Source: Aquimarina sp. RZ0
GTDB lineage: Bacteria > Bacteroidota > Bacteroidia > Flavobacteriales > Flavobacteriaceae
Assembly: GCF_008370685.1 (NCBI RefSeq)
Contig: NZ_VTZU01000028.1
Location: 17,482 to 81,481 of the forward strand
DNA length: 64,000 nt
Direction: 5' to 3'
Positions 39,262-47,938 of this stretch are shown here, one piece after another. Both the position numbers and the translations under genes were made by a program. Every line of letters begins with the position of its first letter. Within the stretch, counting starts at the first letter, position 1. Under the pieces are notes generated by a model, which saw only the letters and a program-made list of their open reading frames with translations, was not told where the DNA came from and did not search any database.

Positions 39262-39762
39262 TTATTTTGAATGAATTAATCCTATAAGCAATAGTGCAAA
39301 GGATGTGAAAGAAGCAATGGTACGCTGAATATGCCAACGATTCCAAGGCTGCTCAAATTTGGTTCGTAGTTCCTTAAGCTCAATAGTCGAAAGGTTTTCA
39401 AGAACCGTTTTATCTAACAGTTCGTTAAGCGGTACATTTTTGAAAACCGTTATCAACCCTATTCCAATGAGGAATAGAATTGCCGCGAGCATAAATGACC
39501 AAAATGTCGTGGGATGTGCATTACGATGCAAATAGGCATTGATGAATAGCAGTATTACTGGTCCAAAAAAGGTGATGAGAAAACTGCGGTTAATGATGGC
39601 ACGGTTCATTGCCTGAAATGACTGTAAGAAACCTAAATCATCCAGTCTGCCGATTCCCGGAGTTACTGCGTTAGACCAAGTAAAACATAATCCTGCGGTG
39701 AGTCCAGTAAATAAGATGCCTAGTATCAATATGATGATTTTAAAGTTGATTTCCATTTTCAT
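39262..39762 (-). CDS. DUF1772 membrane protein
   Basis: A 166-aa protein with four hydrophobic helices. W-S-N-A-V-T-P-G-I-G near residue 30 and F-x-x-M-N-R near 50 are typical of DUF1772, the family that includes anthrone oxygenase-like proteins. It may take part in quinone-type oxidation together with the neighbouring flavin reductases. Its 5' end overlaps the cytochrome-like gene by 23 bases. Confidence 0.82.
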   Translation of the reverse strand: MKMEINFKIIILILGILFTGLTAGLCFTWSNAVTPGIGRLDDLGFLQSFQAMNRAIINRSFLITFFGPVILLFINAYLHRNAHPTTFWSFMLAAILFLIGIGLITVFKNVPLNELLDKTVLENLSTIELKELRTKFEQPWNRWHIQRTIASFTSFALLLIGLIHSK

Positions 39763-40108
39763 TATTTTTTATGGATGATATCCAGGTTAATAAATCTTGA
39801 TACTCTTCGCTGGTGAGTTTTATTTTCTTGCCTTTTGGCATTCGCTTTTTAATGAACACCTGCTTGTATACATAATTTGACCAGCCATTCATATTATCTT
39901 CAGTGAAGACACGTCTACGATTGCGTTTCTCGTGACAGACATTGCATTTGTTTGTAAGAACCGTAAACGCTCTTTCCTCTATCGGGTCTTCTTTAGATAG
40001 ACCTGCATACGCTAGACCTTCATATCCATCAGATGATGCCTGAGGGTCATTTTGCCCTGTCATAGTTGCTAGACAGATGGCGATAATTAATTTCACTAAT
40101 GTGGTCAT
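39740..40108 (-). CDS. Small periplasmic cytochrome c-like protein
   Basis: A 122-aa protein with a signal peptide (about 1-18) and one haem c motif C-N-V-C-H near residue 52. A methionine ligand is likely in K-R-M-P-K-G-K near 91, followed by the usual C-terminal helix. Short for a cytochrome c, but complete in its key residues. First gene of the operon that continues with DUF1772 and the small conserved gene; its promoter has the operator pattern shared with 45887. Confidence 0.82.
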   Translation of the reverse strand: MTTLVKLIIAICLATMTGQNDPQASSDGYEGLAYAGLSKEDPIEERAFTVLTNKCNVCHEKRNRRRVFTEDNMNGWSNYVYKQVFIKKRMPKGKKIKLTSEEYQDLLTWISSIKNNENGNQL

Positions 40109-40135
40109 TGTTAAAAGGTTGATTGTTAATTATGG

Positions 40136-40201
40136 TACAAAGTTGCGTAGATATACTCCCCATCATTTATTCGAGCGGAAATATGATTTGTTCGAAAAGT
40201 G
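40136..40201 (-). promoter_or_regulatory. Operator/promoter type 1 of the cytochrome operon
   Basis: On the minus strand: CACTTTT, GAACAAATC, TTCCGCTC, then 35 bases to TTTGTA, a Bacteroidota -7-like element. The region at 45915-45980 has the same blocks with the same total length of 66 bases. The arrangement, an operator upstream of a weak promoter, suggests an activator, probably AraC-type. Confidence 0.6.
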
Positions 40202-40292
40202 CATTGTGCAAATCGAAGATTAACTATCTGGATTTCTATTTATTAACTTGATGTAGTTTATCAAGGAATTTCCAGAGTTGTGTTCCGTTATC

Positions 40293-40826
40293 TTAGCCCA
40301 ATTTTTTAGAAAATGCCACTGCTTTATCTGCCAATTCTTTTCTATAGTGCTCTTCTACAATTCCACCATCCTTAAATTTGTCATAAAAAGATGGCAACGA
40401 ATATGTTTCTATGATTCGTGCTCCCAGAAATGGAAAAGAAGCATTTGCCGCTTGTAGTACAGTTTCGCCGCCCCTTCCTCCGGGGGAAGTTGCCATAAGT
40501 AGCATAGGTTTCTCCTTCCAAATTTTCATATCTAAACGTGATAACCAGTCTAAGGTATTTTTAAATACTGCGGCATAGGAACCATTATGTTCTGCTAAAG
40601 AGATAATAAATGCATCTGCCGTATTGATGATTTCATCTAGTCTCTTGACGGCTGTGGGGATGCCATTCTCTGCTTCAAAGTCCTCTCCATAGATGGGAAG
40701 TACATAATCATTTAAATCAATGGTCAAGATTTCCACATCCTTCAGAAGCGTGACAGTGTACTCTATGAGCATTTTGTTGATGGATTTTTGACTGTTGCTA
40801 CCTGCAATTGTGATTACTTTTTTCAT
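40293..40826 (-). CDS. NADPH-dependent FMN reductase-like protein
   Basis: A 177-aa flavodoxin-fold oxidoreductase: N-terminal A-G-S-N-S-Q-K-S-I-N phosphate loop, A-E-H-N-G-S-Y near 100 and S-P-G-G-R-G-G near 135, the latter a family signature. It probably reduces flavins or quinones with NAD(P)H. Directly after the DoxX gene (2-bp gap), and related to the first half of the fusion protein at 44931. Confidence 0.9.
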   Translation of the reverse strand: MKKVITIAGSNSQKSINKMLIEYTVTLLKDVEILTIDLNDYVLPIYGEDFEAENGIPTAVKRLDEIINTADAFIISLAEHNGSYAAVFKNTLDWLSRLDMKIWKEKPMLLMATSPGGRGGETVLQAANASFPFLGARIIETYSLPSFYDKFKDGGIVEEHYRKELADKAVAFSKKLG

Positions 40827-40828
40827 AA

Positions 40829-41284
40829 TTATTTATTTTTTAAGATTATAGAATCAATTGACCATTTTCCGCTTCCATTTAATAACACACTCAATGCAAG
40901 ACCAATTATTAAAAGAGAATATTCGTAACCTTCACCTGCTTGGTTACCATACCAGTTCATAAAAAATCCGTGTTCTAACTGCGTAGTAATTATGATGCCA
41001 GTAAACATACCTGCAAGAGACATTGCCCAAAACCTTGAAAAGAGTCCAAGAACCAATGAAATAGAGCCAAAAAACTCAATCATAATCACTGAGAATGCTA
41101 CAATACTAGGCAAACCCATTTGGGTAGTCAACGACTCCATCGTACCGGAATAACCATATCCACCGAAGAGTCCTAATGACTTTTGCGCGCCGTGCGGAAA
41201 TATGACTAATCCTAGCGTTAAACGTGCAATACTAAACCCCAAATTAGGGTGTGTCGTAATTAATTTTTTGAATAGATTTTTCAT
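40829..41284 (-). CDS. DoxX family membrane protein
   Basis: A 151-aa protein with four hydrophobic helices; R-L-T-L-G-L-V-I-F-P-H-G-A-Q-K near residue 22 is the DoxX signature, followed by G-G-Y-G. DoxX proteins accompany thiosulfate or quinone redox systems. It lies between an outer-membrane protein gene and the FMN reductase gene in one operon with gaps of 12 and 2 bases. Confidence 0.88.
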   Translation of the reverse strand: MKNLFKKLITTHPNLGFSIARLTLGLVIFPHGAQKSLGLFGGYGYSGTMESLTTQMGLPSIVAFSVIMIEFFGSISLVLGLFSRFWAMSLAGMFTGIIITTQLEHGFFMNWYGNQAGEGYEYSLLIIGLALSVLLNGSGKWSIDSIILKNK

Positions 41285-41296
41285 AATATGTATGGT

Positions 41297-41941
41297 TTAA
41301 AATGTTTTACGGTAATACAATCCGAAAGAGGATTTTTGAATAGGTTTATGTCCGTATTGGTCAAAATCTGCCCCAAATCCAAATTGATGTCCTTTGTAGG
41401 ATAGACCTAAACGTAATTGTTGGAAGCTTCTGGAATGCGATTTGAACTTATCCCAAACAGTTAGAAACTGTCCATTCAACCACAGTGAAATAGTTGCGGT
41501 TAGTGGTTTGCTTAATTGAAATTGGGCAAATATTTCGGCTTGACTAGCCTGTTTCTTTTCTGAATATGCTACAGTTGGAATAACAATAAATAGAGCGCTG
41601 GAATTCTTTAAGGTGAACTGAGCTGATAGTCTTTCTGAAAACCCTCCGAAACTATTATAGTATAGGGAAGGTCCGACGGATATAGTCTCATTAAAATTCC
41701 AGAATAATGTAGGTTGTACGCCTACGTCATCAAAGACTTGATTTTCTTTTTTTCTAAATTTCTGAAAGAAAGCTAGGGTGGTTATGCTTAAGGTGTTGCT
41801 GTCATTAACTGAATAGCTAGACAGCAGTGTGAAGTCGGTCTTATCAAAACCTGAAAAGAGTTCTAGTTGGGTAAATTGAGCTTGTAACGTACTTACAAAA
41901 CCAATTATAAAGACTGTTGATATGAGTTTTACTTTTTTCAC
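41297..41941 (-). CDS. Probable outer-membrane beta-barrel protein
   Basis: A 214-aa protein with a signal peptide (cleavage after L-Q-A-Q near 22) and alternating beta-strand pattern rich in aromatic residues, ending in Y-Y-R-K-T-F, a terminal aromatic typical of outer-membrane barrels. No family is recognised. First gene of a three-gene operon with DoxX and the FMN reductase. Confidence 0.65.
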   Translation of the reverse strand: MKKVKLISTVFIIGFVSTLQAQFTQLELFSGFDKTDFTLLSSYSVNDSNTLSITTLAFFQKFRKKENQVFDDVGVQPTLFWNFNETISVGPSLYYNSFGGFSERLSAQFTLKNSSALFIVIPTVAYSEKKQASQAEIFAQFQLSKPLTATISLWLNGQFLTVWDKFKSHSRSFQQLRLGLSYKGHQFGFGADFDQYGHKPIQKSSFGLYYRKTF

Positions 41942-41994
41942 ACTTCAAAATTGCGATGGTGAAGCGTGAAAAAAAATGAACTAGTTTAAGACTT

Positions 41995-42588
41995 TTACAT
42001 TCGATTGACTTTTGTGATAATTTTGCTCATAAATTCTGGTGTAATCCCAATGTATGCAGCTAAATCTTTTTGAGTAATTCTACTGACAATTTGCGGATAT
42101 TTCTTTTTGAATTCTAAATATCGTTCTTCAGCTGTTAAAGATATGCCGTAGTTTGAGCGTCTGATATAACTGATTAAAGACTTTTGATATAAGATGCGAT
42201 AAAACCTTTCAAATTTTGGAATCTCTCGAAACAACAAATCATAATTCTCTCTCGAAATTCCCAGAAGTTCTGAATGCTCCGTTGCTTTAATATAATATCT
42301 TGAAGGTTCCTTGGTCATAAAGCTTGACAAATCACCAGTCCAGTAATCTTCAATAGCAAACATTGAAATATGAGGTGCGCCTTCCTCATCTAAAGTATAC
42401 ACTTTCAAACATCCTTTGGTGATAAAATATTCATACTTGGTAATCTCACCTGCTTGCATAAGGAAATCTTTCTTCTCCACCTTTATTTCGGTGAGTAAAG
42501 AGATGTATTTCTGCTTTTCTAACTCAGTTAAGTTGATAAACCGAGATACATTGCGAAGTAAAAGCTTATGAGATTCTTTATAATTCAA
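41995..42588 (-). CDS. Crp/Fnr-family transcriptional regulator
   Basis: A 197-aa protein with a cyclic-nucleotide-binding-like beta barrel (about 25-120) and a C-terminal HTH, including L-T-A-E-E-R-Y and the recognition helix T-Q-K-D-L-A-A-Y-I-G-I-T-P-E-F-M-S-K-I. No cysteine cluster for an Fe-S centre is evident. Flavobacterial members control stress and redox genes; this one lies just upstream of the outer-membrane/DoxX/FMN operon on the same strand. Confidence 0.9.
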   Translation of the reverse strand: MNYKESHKLLLRNVSRFINLTELEKQKYISLLTEIKVEKKDFLMQAGEITKYEYFITKGCLKVYTLDEEGAPHISMFAIEDYWTGDLSSFMTKEPSRYYIKATEHSELLGISRENYDLLFREIPKFERFYRILYQKSLISYIRRSNYGISLTAEERYLEFKKKYPQIVSRITQKDLAAYIGITPEFMSKIITKVNRM

Positions 42589-42672
42589 TTCCTAACACGT
42601 TTACAGGAACTTAATTTAAAGAATTCGTCCGAAATTAAAAAGATATTAGTTTGCTTTCGGTATCCTACTGGT

Positions 42673-43110
42673 TTAATAAAAATTAAAAAACCACTCAATA
42701 AGGTTCCCCATTACAAAGCTCAATAAGGCACCCCAAAGGGATATCTTGCCTAAATTAAAAGAGTTTGAAAATGAAATGTAAAAGGAGATGATAGAACAGA
42801 TTCCAAACATAATCATTCCATAAATCGGAACATTACTTGTGAGAAAACCGCTGATATGAAATAATATATCCAAAACAGCCGTAAAACCGAATAGTGCTAG
42901 ATAGAAATTTGCTTTGTTATTTCCCCGAAACAAATAATATGATGCGATTATCAATTCTATGGCAATGGCAAGCGCACCGAACTGCCCATAATACGATTTC
43001 TTAAAGTATCCTTCTAAACCTCTAGGGAAGCTCAAATCAAAATAAAATATCACACCCATAACCAAGGCAATCAAGAAGAAAGAAATGGCTATGGTTTTAG
43101 GTGTTTTCAT
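42673..43110 (-). CDS. Membrane protein of unknown function
   Basis: A 145-aa protein with four hydrophobic helices and few charged residues, ending G-N-L-I-E-W-F-F-N-F-Y. No family is recognised. Its ATG overlaps the stop of the serine hydrolase gene (ATGA), so it is coupled to it. Confidence 0.65.
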   Translation of the reverse strand: MKTPKTIAISFFLIALVMGVIFYFDLSFPRGLEGYFKKSYYGQFGALAIAIELIIASYYLFRGNNKANFYLALFGFTAVLDILFHISGFLTSNVPIYGMIMFGICSIISFYISFSNSFNLGKISLWGALLSFVMGNLIEWFFNFY

Positions 43111-44207
43111 TTTGAATTTTCAACAATGTAATTTACAAATTCATACACATTAAAAAAAGGCATTGCTTGAGTGATACAATACGAAAGTGTCGTTTTTGTT
43201 TCTGGACAATAACCAATATACGTTCCGTAAAATCCATAATGTCCATAAAAGGTGTCACCATTATAAACCGATTTGTAGACCCCCAAACCGTAGGGCAAAT
43301 GATTTTCATAAGTTGCTTCTGTTGTCGTCATTTTTTGTAATGATGTTTCAGAAATAAGCTTTCCGTTGAAAAGGGCTTTGATAAAAACGGCTAGGTCTTG
43401 ATGAGTGCTTACTAATCCTCCCCCTGACCAATCAAATGAGGTGTTCACAGCATTAAAATCAATATCACCTACATATTGATGCATTCTTGATTTATTCGTT
43501 TCTGTTTTTTCGTAAAACTCAAAATAAGTGTCCTTTAAATCCAGTGGTCGTAGAATGCGGTCGCGAATTGACTGTGATAACGATTTTTGGTCTAATTTTT
43601 CAATTAAAAGCCCTAATAATACATAATTCATATCTGAATAATGCCACCCTTCTCCTGGTTTAAACTTGGCCTCCTTGTTCAATCCAAATTCAAAATATAA
43701 ATCGACAATGGTTTTAGGTTGATATTGCTGCTCAGGATTTTGCATCACACGCCCAAAAAAAGCTTCTTGTTTGTCATTGAAAATATCGGTTAATCCACTT
43801 TTGTGCGATAGTAGCTGCTCTATACTAATTGTTTTCGCGAAAGCGGAGTTCTTATACAAATGGAAATCATCCAGCCTTAAATATTTTACATCGTTTAAAT
43901 AGGGGTATATTTCATCCGAAATTTTGAGTTTGTCCTCGTCTTCTAGCTGTAGAATAATGGTAGAGACGAACATTTTGGTGCTACTGGCTATTCTAAACTG
44001 GTCTGTTGTCCTAGCTTTACTTCCGTTTTTTTCGCGCAGTCCAACTGCCTGGCTTACTATGAGACTATCATTAGTTTTCATAAATACGGAAATGCTATGT
44101 ACAGGATTCTCTGATGTAGCATCTAATTCGCTCAACAAAAGTTCATTTACATTTTGAGCATTGGTACTGAAAATAGCACCGAACAGGATTAAATAGATAT
44201 ATTTCAT
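43107..44207 (-). CDS. Serine hydrolase, class C beta-lactamase/PBP-like
   Basis: A 366-aa exported protein with a signal peptide (cleavage near T-N-A-Q, residue 18). S-S-T-K near residue 77 is the catalytic S-x-x-K; Y-S-D-M-N-Y near 190 supplies the Tyr; the H-Y-G-F-Y-G region near 320 takes the place of H-x-G. Second of three such enzymes in the island. Contains a TTTCGCGAAA palindrome (43833-43842). Operon with the GNAT gene upstream (10-bp gap) and the membrane protein downstream. Confidence 0.88.
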   Translation of the reverse strand: MKYIYLILFGAIFSTNAQNVNELLLSELDATSENPVHSISVFMKTNDSLIVSQAVGLREKNGSKARTTDQFRIASSTKMFVSTIILQLEDEDKLKISDEIYPYLNDVKYLRLDDFHLYKNSAFAKTISIEQLLSHKSGLTDIFNDKQEAFFGRVMQNPEQQYQPKTIVDLYFEFGLNKEAKFKPGEGWHYSDMNYVLLGLLIEKLDQKSLSQSIRDRILRPLDLKDTYFEFYEKTETNKSRMHQYVGDIDFNAVNTSFDWSGGGLVSTHQDLAVFIKALFNGKLISETSLQKMTTTEATYENHLPYGLGVYKSVYNGDTFYGHYGFYGTYIGYCPETKTTLSYCITQAMPFFNVYEFVNYIVENSK

Positions 44208-44217
44208 AATAGTAGTA

Positions 44218-44928
44218 TTAAATGGTGTAAGATTTTAAATATCCTCGGTTTTGAAAGCCAAGTTTGTGATAAATGGGCGCTCCTAATTTTGAGGCTACTA
44301 GATGAATGTATTGACTATGGTTTCTTAATGCGATAGAAAGCAAATGTTCGGTCATTTTCTTTCCTAATCCCAAACCTCGGTATTCTTTTTTGGCGCCAAT
44401 CATATGAAGTCCAGAATCGCCATTAGAATCTTGAAATACAATTCCACAACTTACATAATTCCCTTTGTATTTTCCTAAGAAAAGCTGAACCTTTTCGTTT
44501 TGTATTAATGGATTTATGGTACTATTGTAAATAGAATACCTAAAAGCTTCTGAAGCGATTTTTGCAAAAGTTTTCGCGCCAATCTCATCCGTTACTTTTT
44601 CAATCTCAGGATATTCGGTATATACTGTTTTCAACTGGACTTTCATTGTCATTGCTTCCACAGAAGAGGTTGGGATAAATCCTTGTGTTTTTAAAAGTGC
44701 TTCGATGTGTTCATTTTCTGCAACAGCGACCGACTTAGTTAACTTATATCCTTCAATATTCCCTTTCAACCTTTCAATATGGTGCGTTTTAAGGTTGAAT
44801 ATTTTGGATGGCCAAGTGGCGTCTTTAGGGGAAAGACTGGAAAATCCTTCATATTGATGAAAGTATCCACCCACTTGACCGATATGACTCCAAAATTCAA
44901 ATTGATGTTGTATTGCTGCTGGTATCAC
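44218..44928 (-). CDS. GNAT-family N-acetyltransferase
   Basis: A 236-aa protein with an N-terminal extension and a C-terminal GNAT domain. The acetyl-CoA loop E-Y-R-G-L-G-L-G-K-K is near residue 190, followed by H-L-V-A-S and a C-terminal Y-H-K-L-G-F-Q-N-R-G. The substrate is unknown. Two bases separate it from the upstream fusion gene. Confidence 0.88.
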   Translation of the reverse strand: MIPAAIQHQFEFWSHIGQVGGYFHQYEGFSSLSPKDATWPSKIFNLKTHHIERLKGNIEGYKLTKSVAVAENEHIEALLKTQGFIPTSSVEAMTMKVQLKTVYTEYPEIEKVTDEIGAKTFAKIASEAFRYSIYNSTINPLIQNEKVQLFLGKYKGNYVSCGIVFQDSNGDSGLHMIGAKKEYRGLGLGKKMTEHLLSIALRNHSQYIHLVASKLGAPIYHKLGFQNRGYLKSYTI

Positions 44929-44930
44929 TT

Positions 44931-45887
44931 TTAAGCATATTCAATGTTAGATGCCTCAATAAGCGCAGCAGAATCTTCGTAAAAGCGATATTCTTTTATC
45001 ATTTCATCTTCCACAACGCAAAGCTGTACCCAGTTGCTGTTAAAGAGTTTTCCTGAGCTTCTCACCAAATGCGAGAATGTGCCTTTAGCGACTACCAAAT
45101 TATCGCCCGCTTCTAGAACCGTATCAACAATGAATTCTTTGGTTTCAAAAAGCGATACAATGTTCCTTAAAAACTGTCTCGCTTCCTTGCGGGTGCGATA
45201 GATACCGTGCAATTGTTCTTTTAATCGTTCTTCTTCTTTCACACTTACTATATAACAGTCGGGATGAAAGACATCAAGAACCCCATCTAAGTCTCCTTTT
45301 TGAAAAGCATCAAAGTAGGACTGTACAACTTCCGCATTGGTTTTCTTTGGTTCATATTCCGCTTCCGCGAAAGCGAACAATGCTTTGTCTAACAGTTGTA
45401 GTTCCGCTTTGTTGGTTATAGTATTGTAGTTAGTATCGAAGTTCTCATTAAAACTTCCCAACGAGTACCTTGCTTTTACAATTCCACCCCAAATCGGGAT
45501 TAACTTTTCCAATAAAGCCAGTTGCGTTTGTGCGCCTGTGGCACCAGGTGAAGTACTAAGCAACAAGACTGGTTTTTCCCCAAAGAATTGTTGTGTGAAT
45601 GCAGAGAGCCAATCGAAAGTATTCTTTAAAAATGCTGTTGGCAGACCATTGTGCTCTGGGGAAGCAATGATAAAGCCATCACTTTCTTGAAAAATGGCAT
45701 ACAAATCCTGAATGGGTTTTGGAATACCTTTTGCCTGAATACTCGGTGAATAAATTGGTGCTTCAAATTGCTTTAGGTCTATTAAATTAATGTCATACTC
45801 CGGATATCTTTCAATTACGGATTGGATTAATTTCTCGTTAATGGAATCTGGACTGTTACTTCCAGAAAAGGCTAAAATGTTTTTCAT
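44931..45887 (-). CDS. FMN reductase fused to SnoaL-like domain
   Basis: A 318-aa fusion. Residues 1-180 are a flavodoxin-fold NADPH-dependent FMN reductase with S-G-S-N-S-P-D-S-I-N, P-E-H-N-G near 97 and S-P-G-A-T-G-A. Residues about 187-318 are an NTF2/SnoaL-like domain (Y-F-D-A-F-Q-K-G-D-L-D-G-V-L-D-V-F). Such SnoaL partners bind small polyketide or aromatic substrates, so the fusion may couple flavin supply to oxidation of one. First gene of an operon; its promoter has operator type 1. A variant of the TTTCGCGAAA palindrome lies in the linker. Confidence 0.85.
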   Translation of the reverse strand: MKNILAFSGSNSPDSINEKLIQSVIERYPEYDINLIDLKQFEAPIYSPSIQAKGIPKPIQDLYAIFQESDGFIIASPEHNGLPTAFLKNTFDWLSAFTQQFFGEKPVLLLSTSPGATGAQTQLALLEKLIPIWGGIVKARYSLGSFNENFDTNYNTITNKAELQLLDKALFAFAEAEYEPKKTNAEVVQSYFDAFQKGDLDGVLDVFHPDCYIVSVKEEERLKEQLHGIYRTRKEARQFLRNIVSLFETKEFIVDTVLEAGDNLVVAKGTFSHLVRSSGKLFNSNWVQLCVVEDEMIKEYRFYEDSAALIEASNIEYA

Positions 45888-45914
45888 TTTTTTCTATTTT
45901 TTGATTAATACTGA

Positions 45915-45980
45915 TACAAATTTGCTGATGTAAAGCTCAAAACACTTGTTTGAGCGGAAGTCTGATTTGTTCTAAAAGTG
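45915..45980 (-). promoter_or_regulatory. Operator/promoter type 1 of the fusion-gene operon
   Basis: Same blocks and same 66-base length as 40136-40201: CACTTTT, GAACAAATC, TTCCGCTC and a TTTGTA element 35 bases further. The region between is not conserved, so the blocks are probably under selection. Confidence 0.6.
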
Positions 45981-45993
45981 TTTAAGACTTATT

Positions 45994-46572
45994 TTAGGAT
46001 ACACTAACTCCGAGGCGATTAACTCTAGAAAGCCATTTCGTTCGTTGTTTTTCTGTGGAATCTTTTACCGCAGCCAAGTATGTAACCTTGACTGGTTTTA
46101 CACCGCAGAATTCCAAGACTCCTTTTTTAAACTGATTGATTGCTGGATTTTTCATCACCAAACTATTGTACCAGCTTACCGTATCGGCAGTTACAATAAT
46201 TCGTGCTGTTTTACCCTTCAATAGTTTATCTGGGAACAATTTTCCTTTTTGATATTTAAAAGTGATACCTGGTAAAAATGTTCGGTCAATAAAACCTTTT
46301 AATAAAGCAGGCAAACCGTACCACCACATCGGGAACACCCAAACCAAGTGTTCTGCTTCTTTAATCTTTTCTATAGCCATTTTTAAATCGGGTTCTAACT
46401 CATACGGAATTCTGTATCCATATTTTAAATTGGGGTCAAAATTCAATTCGCTAAGATTTAAGGTCTCTACTAAGGCACTTCCCGAAATGGCTCCTTTCTT
46501 ATAGCTTTCTGCCAAAGCCCAATTGTAACTTTCTTTATCTGGGTGTCCGTTAATGATGAGTACTTTTTTCAT
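45994..46572 (-). CDS. NAD(P)H quinone oxidoreductase, flavodoxin_2 family
   Basis: A 192-aa MdaB/YwrO-like flavoenzyme: N-G-H-P-D-K-E-S-Y-N near residue 7, W-V-F-P-M-W-W-Y-G-L-P-A near 78, and G-F-I-D-R-T-F-L-P-G. It should carry out two-electron quinone reduction with FAD or FMN. Its ATG overlaps the stop of the upstream alcohol dehydrogenase-like gene. Confidence 0.9.
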   Translation of the reverse strand: MKKVLIINGHPDKESYNWALAESYKKGAISGSALVETLNLSELNFDPNLKYGYRIPYELEPDLKMAIEKIKEAEHLVWVFPMWWYGLPALLKGFIDRTFLPGITFKYQKGKLFPDKLLKGKTARIIVTADTVSWYNSLVMKNPAINQFKKGVLEFCGVKPVKVTYLAAVKDSTEKQRTKWLSRVNRLGVSVS

Positions 46573-47507
46573 TGTTCGTTTGTTTTTTGATGATGGACAA
46601 CTACTGATACATTCCCTCGTTTTCTGCCAGAATCTACATATCGATGTGTTTCAACTATATTTTCTAAGTTGTATTCTTTGTCTATAAATGGTTTTATTTT
46701 TCCCGTTTCTGCCAATTGACGGGCCTGTAAAAGCAGCTCTGTGCTTTCTTTTGTGAGCATTTTTGTGGAAACGAATTTCCCATTATGCTTCAGTACCTTT
46801 TTAGCAGCCGACTTCGAGGTTTTACCTACGGTATCAAATACGATATCGTAGCGTTCTGATGATTGGCTGTAATCCTGTTTTTTGTAATCGATTACGGTTT
46901 CCGCTCCCAATTGTTCAACCATCTCAATATTTCGAGTACTACAGACTCCTGTAACACGCGTCCCAAAATAGTTAGCAATTTGTACTGCATAGCTTCCCAC
47001 ACTACCCGAAGCTCCATAGATAAGCACCTTTTGGTCTCTCTGAATGTTTGCTTTTTGTAGTAGAAACAGCGCCGTCATACTACCAATAGGCAAAACCGCA
47101 GCTTCTTTGTGAGAAAGCTGTTTTGGCTTTTTAACCACAACCCCTTGACTCCAATGTTCAGGAATACACATATATTCGGCATAGGCTCCTGTTTTCAACA
47201 TAGTGGTGGTGCCAAATACTTTATCGCCAACCTTAAACTTTGAAACTTTTGCTCCGACTTGTTCAATAGCTCCAGACCATTCGTGACCTAAGATTTGCTT
47301 TTTGGGACGGAACAATCCGAAAATCAATCGTGCCGGTAACCAAAATAGTGGTGGAAAATCTGAGGCCCGTAATCGGACGTCACCAGATGTCACAGAGGTT
47401 GCAAACACTTTTACCAAAATCTCATTGGGCTTAGGCACAGGTTTTTCAAGTTCCTTAAGTTGTAGAACTTCTGGTGCCCCATATTTAGAATATACTACTG
47501 CTTTCAT
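46569..47507 (-). CDS. MDR-family quinone oxidoreductase-like protein
   Basis: A 312-aa zinc-independent alcohol dehydrogenase-like protein: N-terminal GroES-like fold with G-H-E-W-S-G near 75, then the NADP-binding loop Y-G-A-S-G-S-V-G-S near 165. No catalytic zinc ligands are evident, which fits the quinone oxidoreductase branch. Coupled to the next gene (4-bp overlap) and 11 bp downstream of the small conserved gene. Confidence 0.9.
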   Translation of the reverse strand: MKAVVYSKYGAPEVLQLKELEKPVPKPNEILVKVFATSVTSGDVRLRASDFPPLFWLPARLIFGLFRPKKQILGHEWSGAIEQVGAKVSKFKVGDKVFGTTTMLKTGAYAEYMCIPEHWSQGVVVKKPKQLSHKEAAVLPIGSMTALFLLQKANIQRDQKVLIYGASGSVGSYAVQIANYFGTRVTGVCSTRNIEMVEQLGAETVIDYKKQDYSQSSERYDIVFDTVGKTSKSAAKKVLKHNGKFVSTKMLTKESTELLLQARQLAETGKIKPFIDKEYNLENIVETHRYVDSGRKRGNVSVVVHHQKTNEQ

Positions 47508-47518
47508 TTTTGATAGGT

Positions 47519-47809
47519 TTATGCATTTAAAGGAATATTATACACCGAGAGTGGTCTCACTTTGCCTATGTGCGCATATTGCTCACTTTCTAGGTAGTGA
47601 AGTTCTTTGTGAAAGAGTTCGTTTCGGTCAAGGAAGCGAATCACCTTTTCTTTCTTAGCATAGTTGCAATTCAGTCTCAACACCTTGTCACAATCTTCGA
47701 GGTCAAAATTCCATCGTCCTTTGCCCACGATAGTGTCTAAATGCAGTTGTATTGCGAAGAGTTGTAGCTCTTGCACGTACGTAGCGAGTAAATAAAAATC
47801 TGTTTTCAT
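47519..47809 (-). CDS. Small conserved protein, paralog of the one at 38890
   Basis: A 96-aa protein almost colinear with the one at 38890-39195, with the same W-N-F-D-L-E-D-x-D-K-V-L-R-L core and H-K-E-L-H-Y-L end. It heads an operon with the quinone oxidoreductases. The presence of two copies in one island, each beside redox enzymes, suggests a shared role such as a chaperone or sensor; this is inference. Confidence 0.75.
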   Translation of the reverse strand: MKTDFYLLATYVQELQLFAIQLHLDTIVGKGRWNFDLEDCDKVLRLNCNYAKKEKVIRFLDRNELFHKELHYLESEQYAHIGKVRPLSVYNIPLNA

Positions 47810-47855
47810 ACTGGATTGATTTTGTTGATGAATAAACTCTTGTAATTTGATGTTT

Positions 47856-47906
47856 CAAAGATGCGACGGATTAGGTCGCCAGTCGTTCTGGAATGTAAAT
47901 CCGAAC
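47856..47906 (-). promoter_or_regulatory. Operator/promoter type 2 of the quinone oxidoreductase operon
   Basis: On the minus strand the inverted repeat GTTCGG-N10-CAGAAC, followed by CATCTTTG 21 bases later. The same arrangement with the same spacing stands at 50512-50562. AAAAAGTT adjoins on the outer side. Confidence 0.6.
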
Positions 47907-47938
47907 TTTTTTACTCGATAATCGAGATTTAAAAAGCT

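Noticed and set aside
44560..44580. Further TTTCGCGAAA copy in the GNAT gene
   Set aside because: The sequence is TTTTCGCGCC; only one arm fits.
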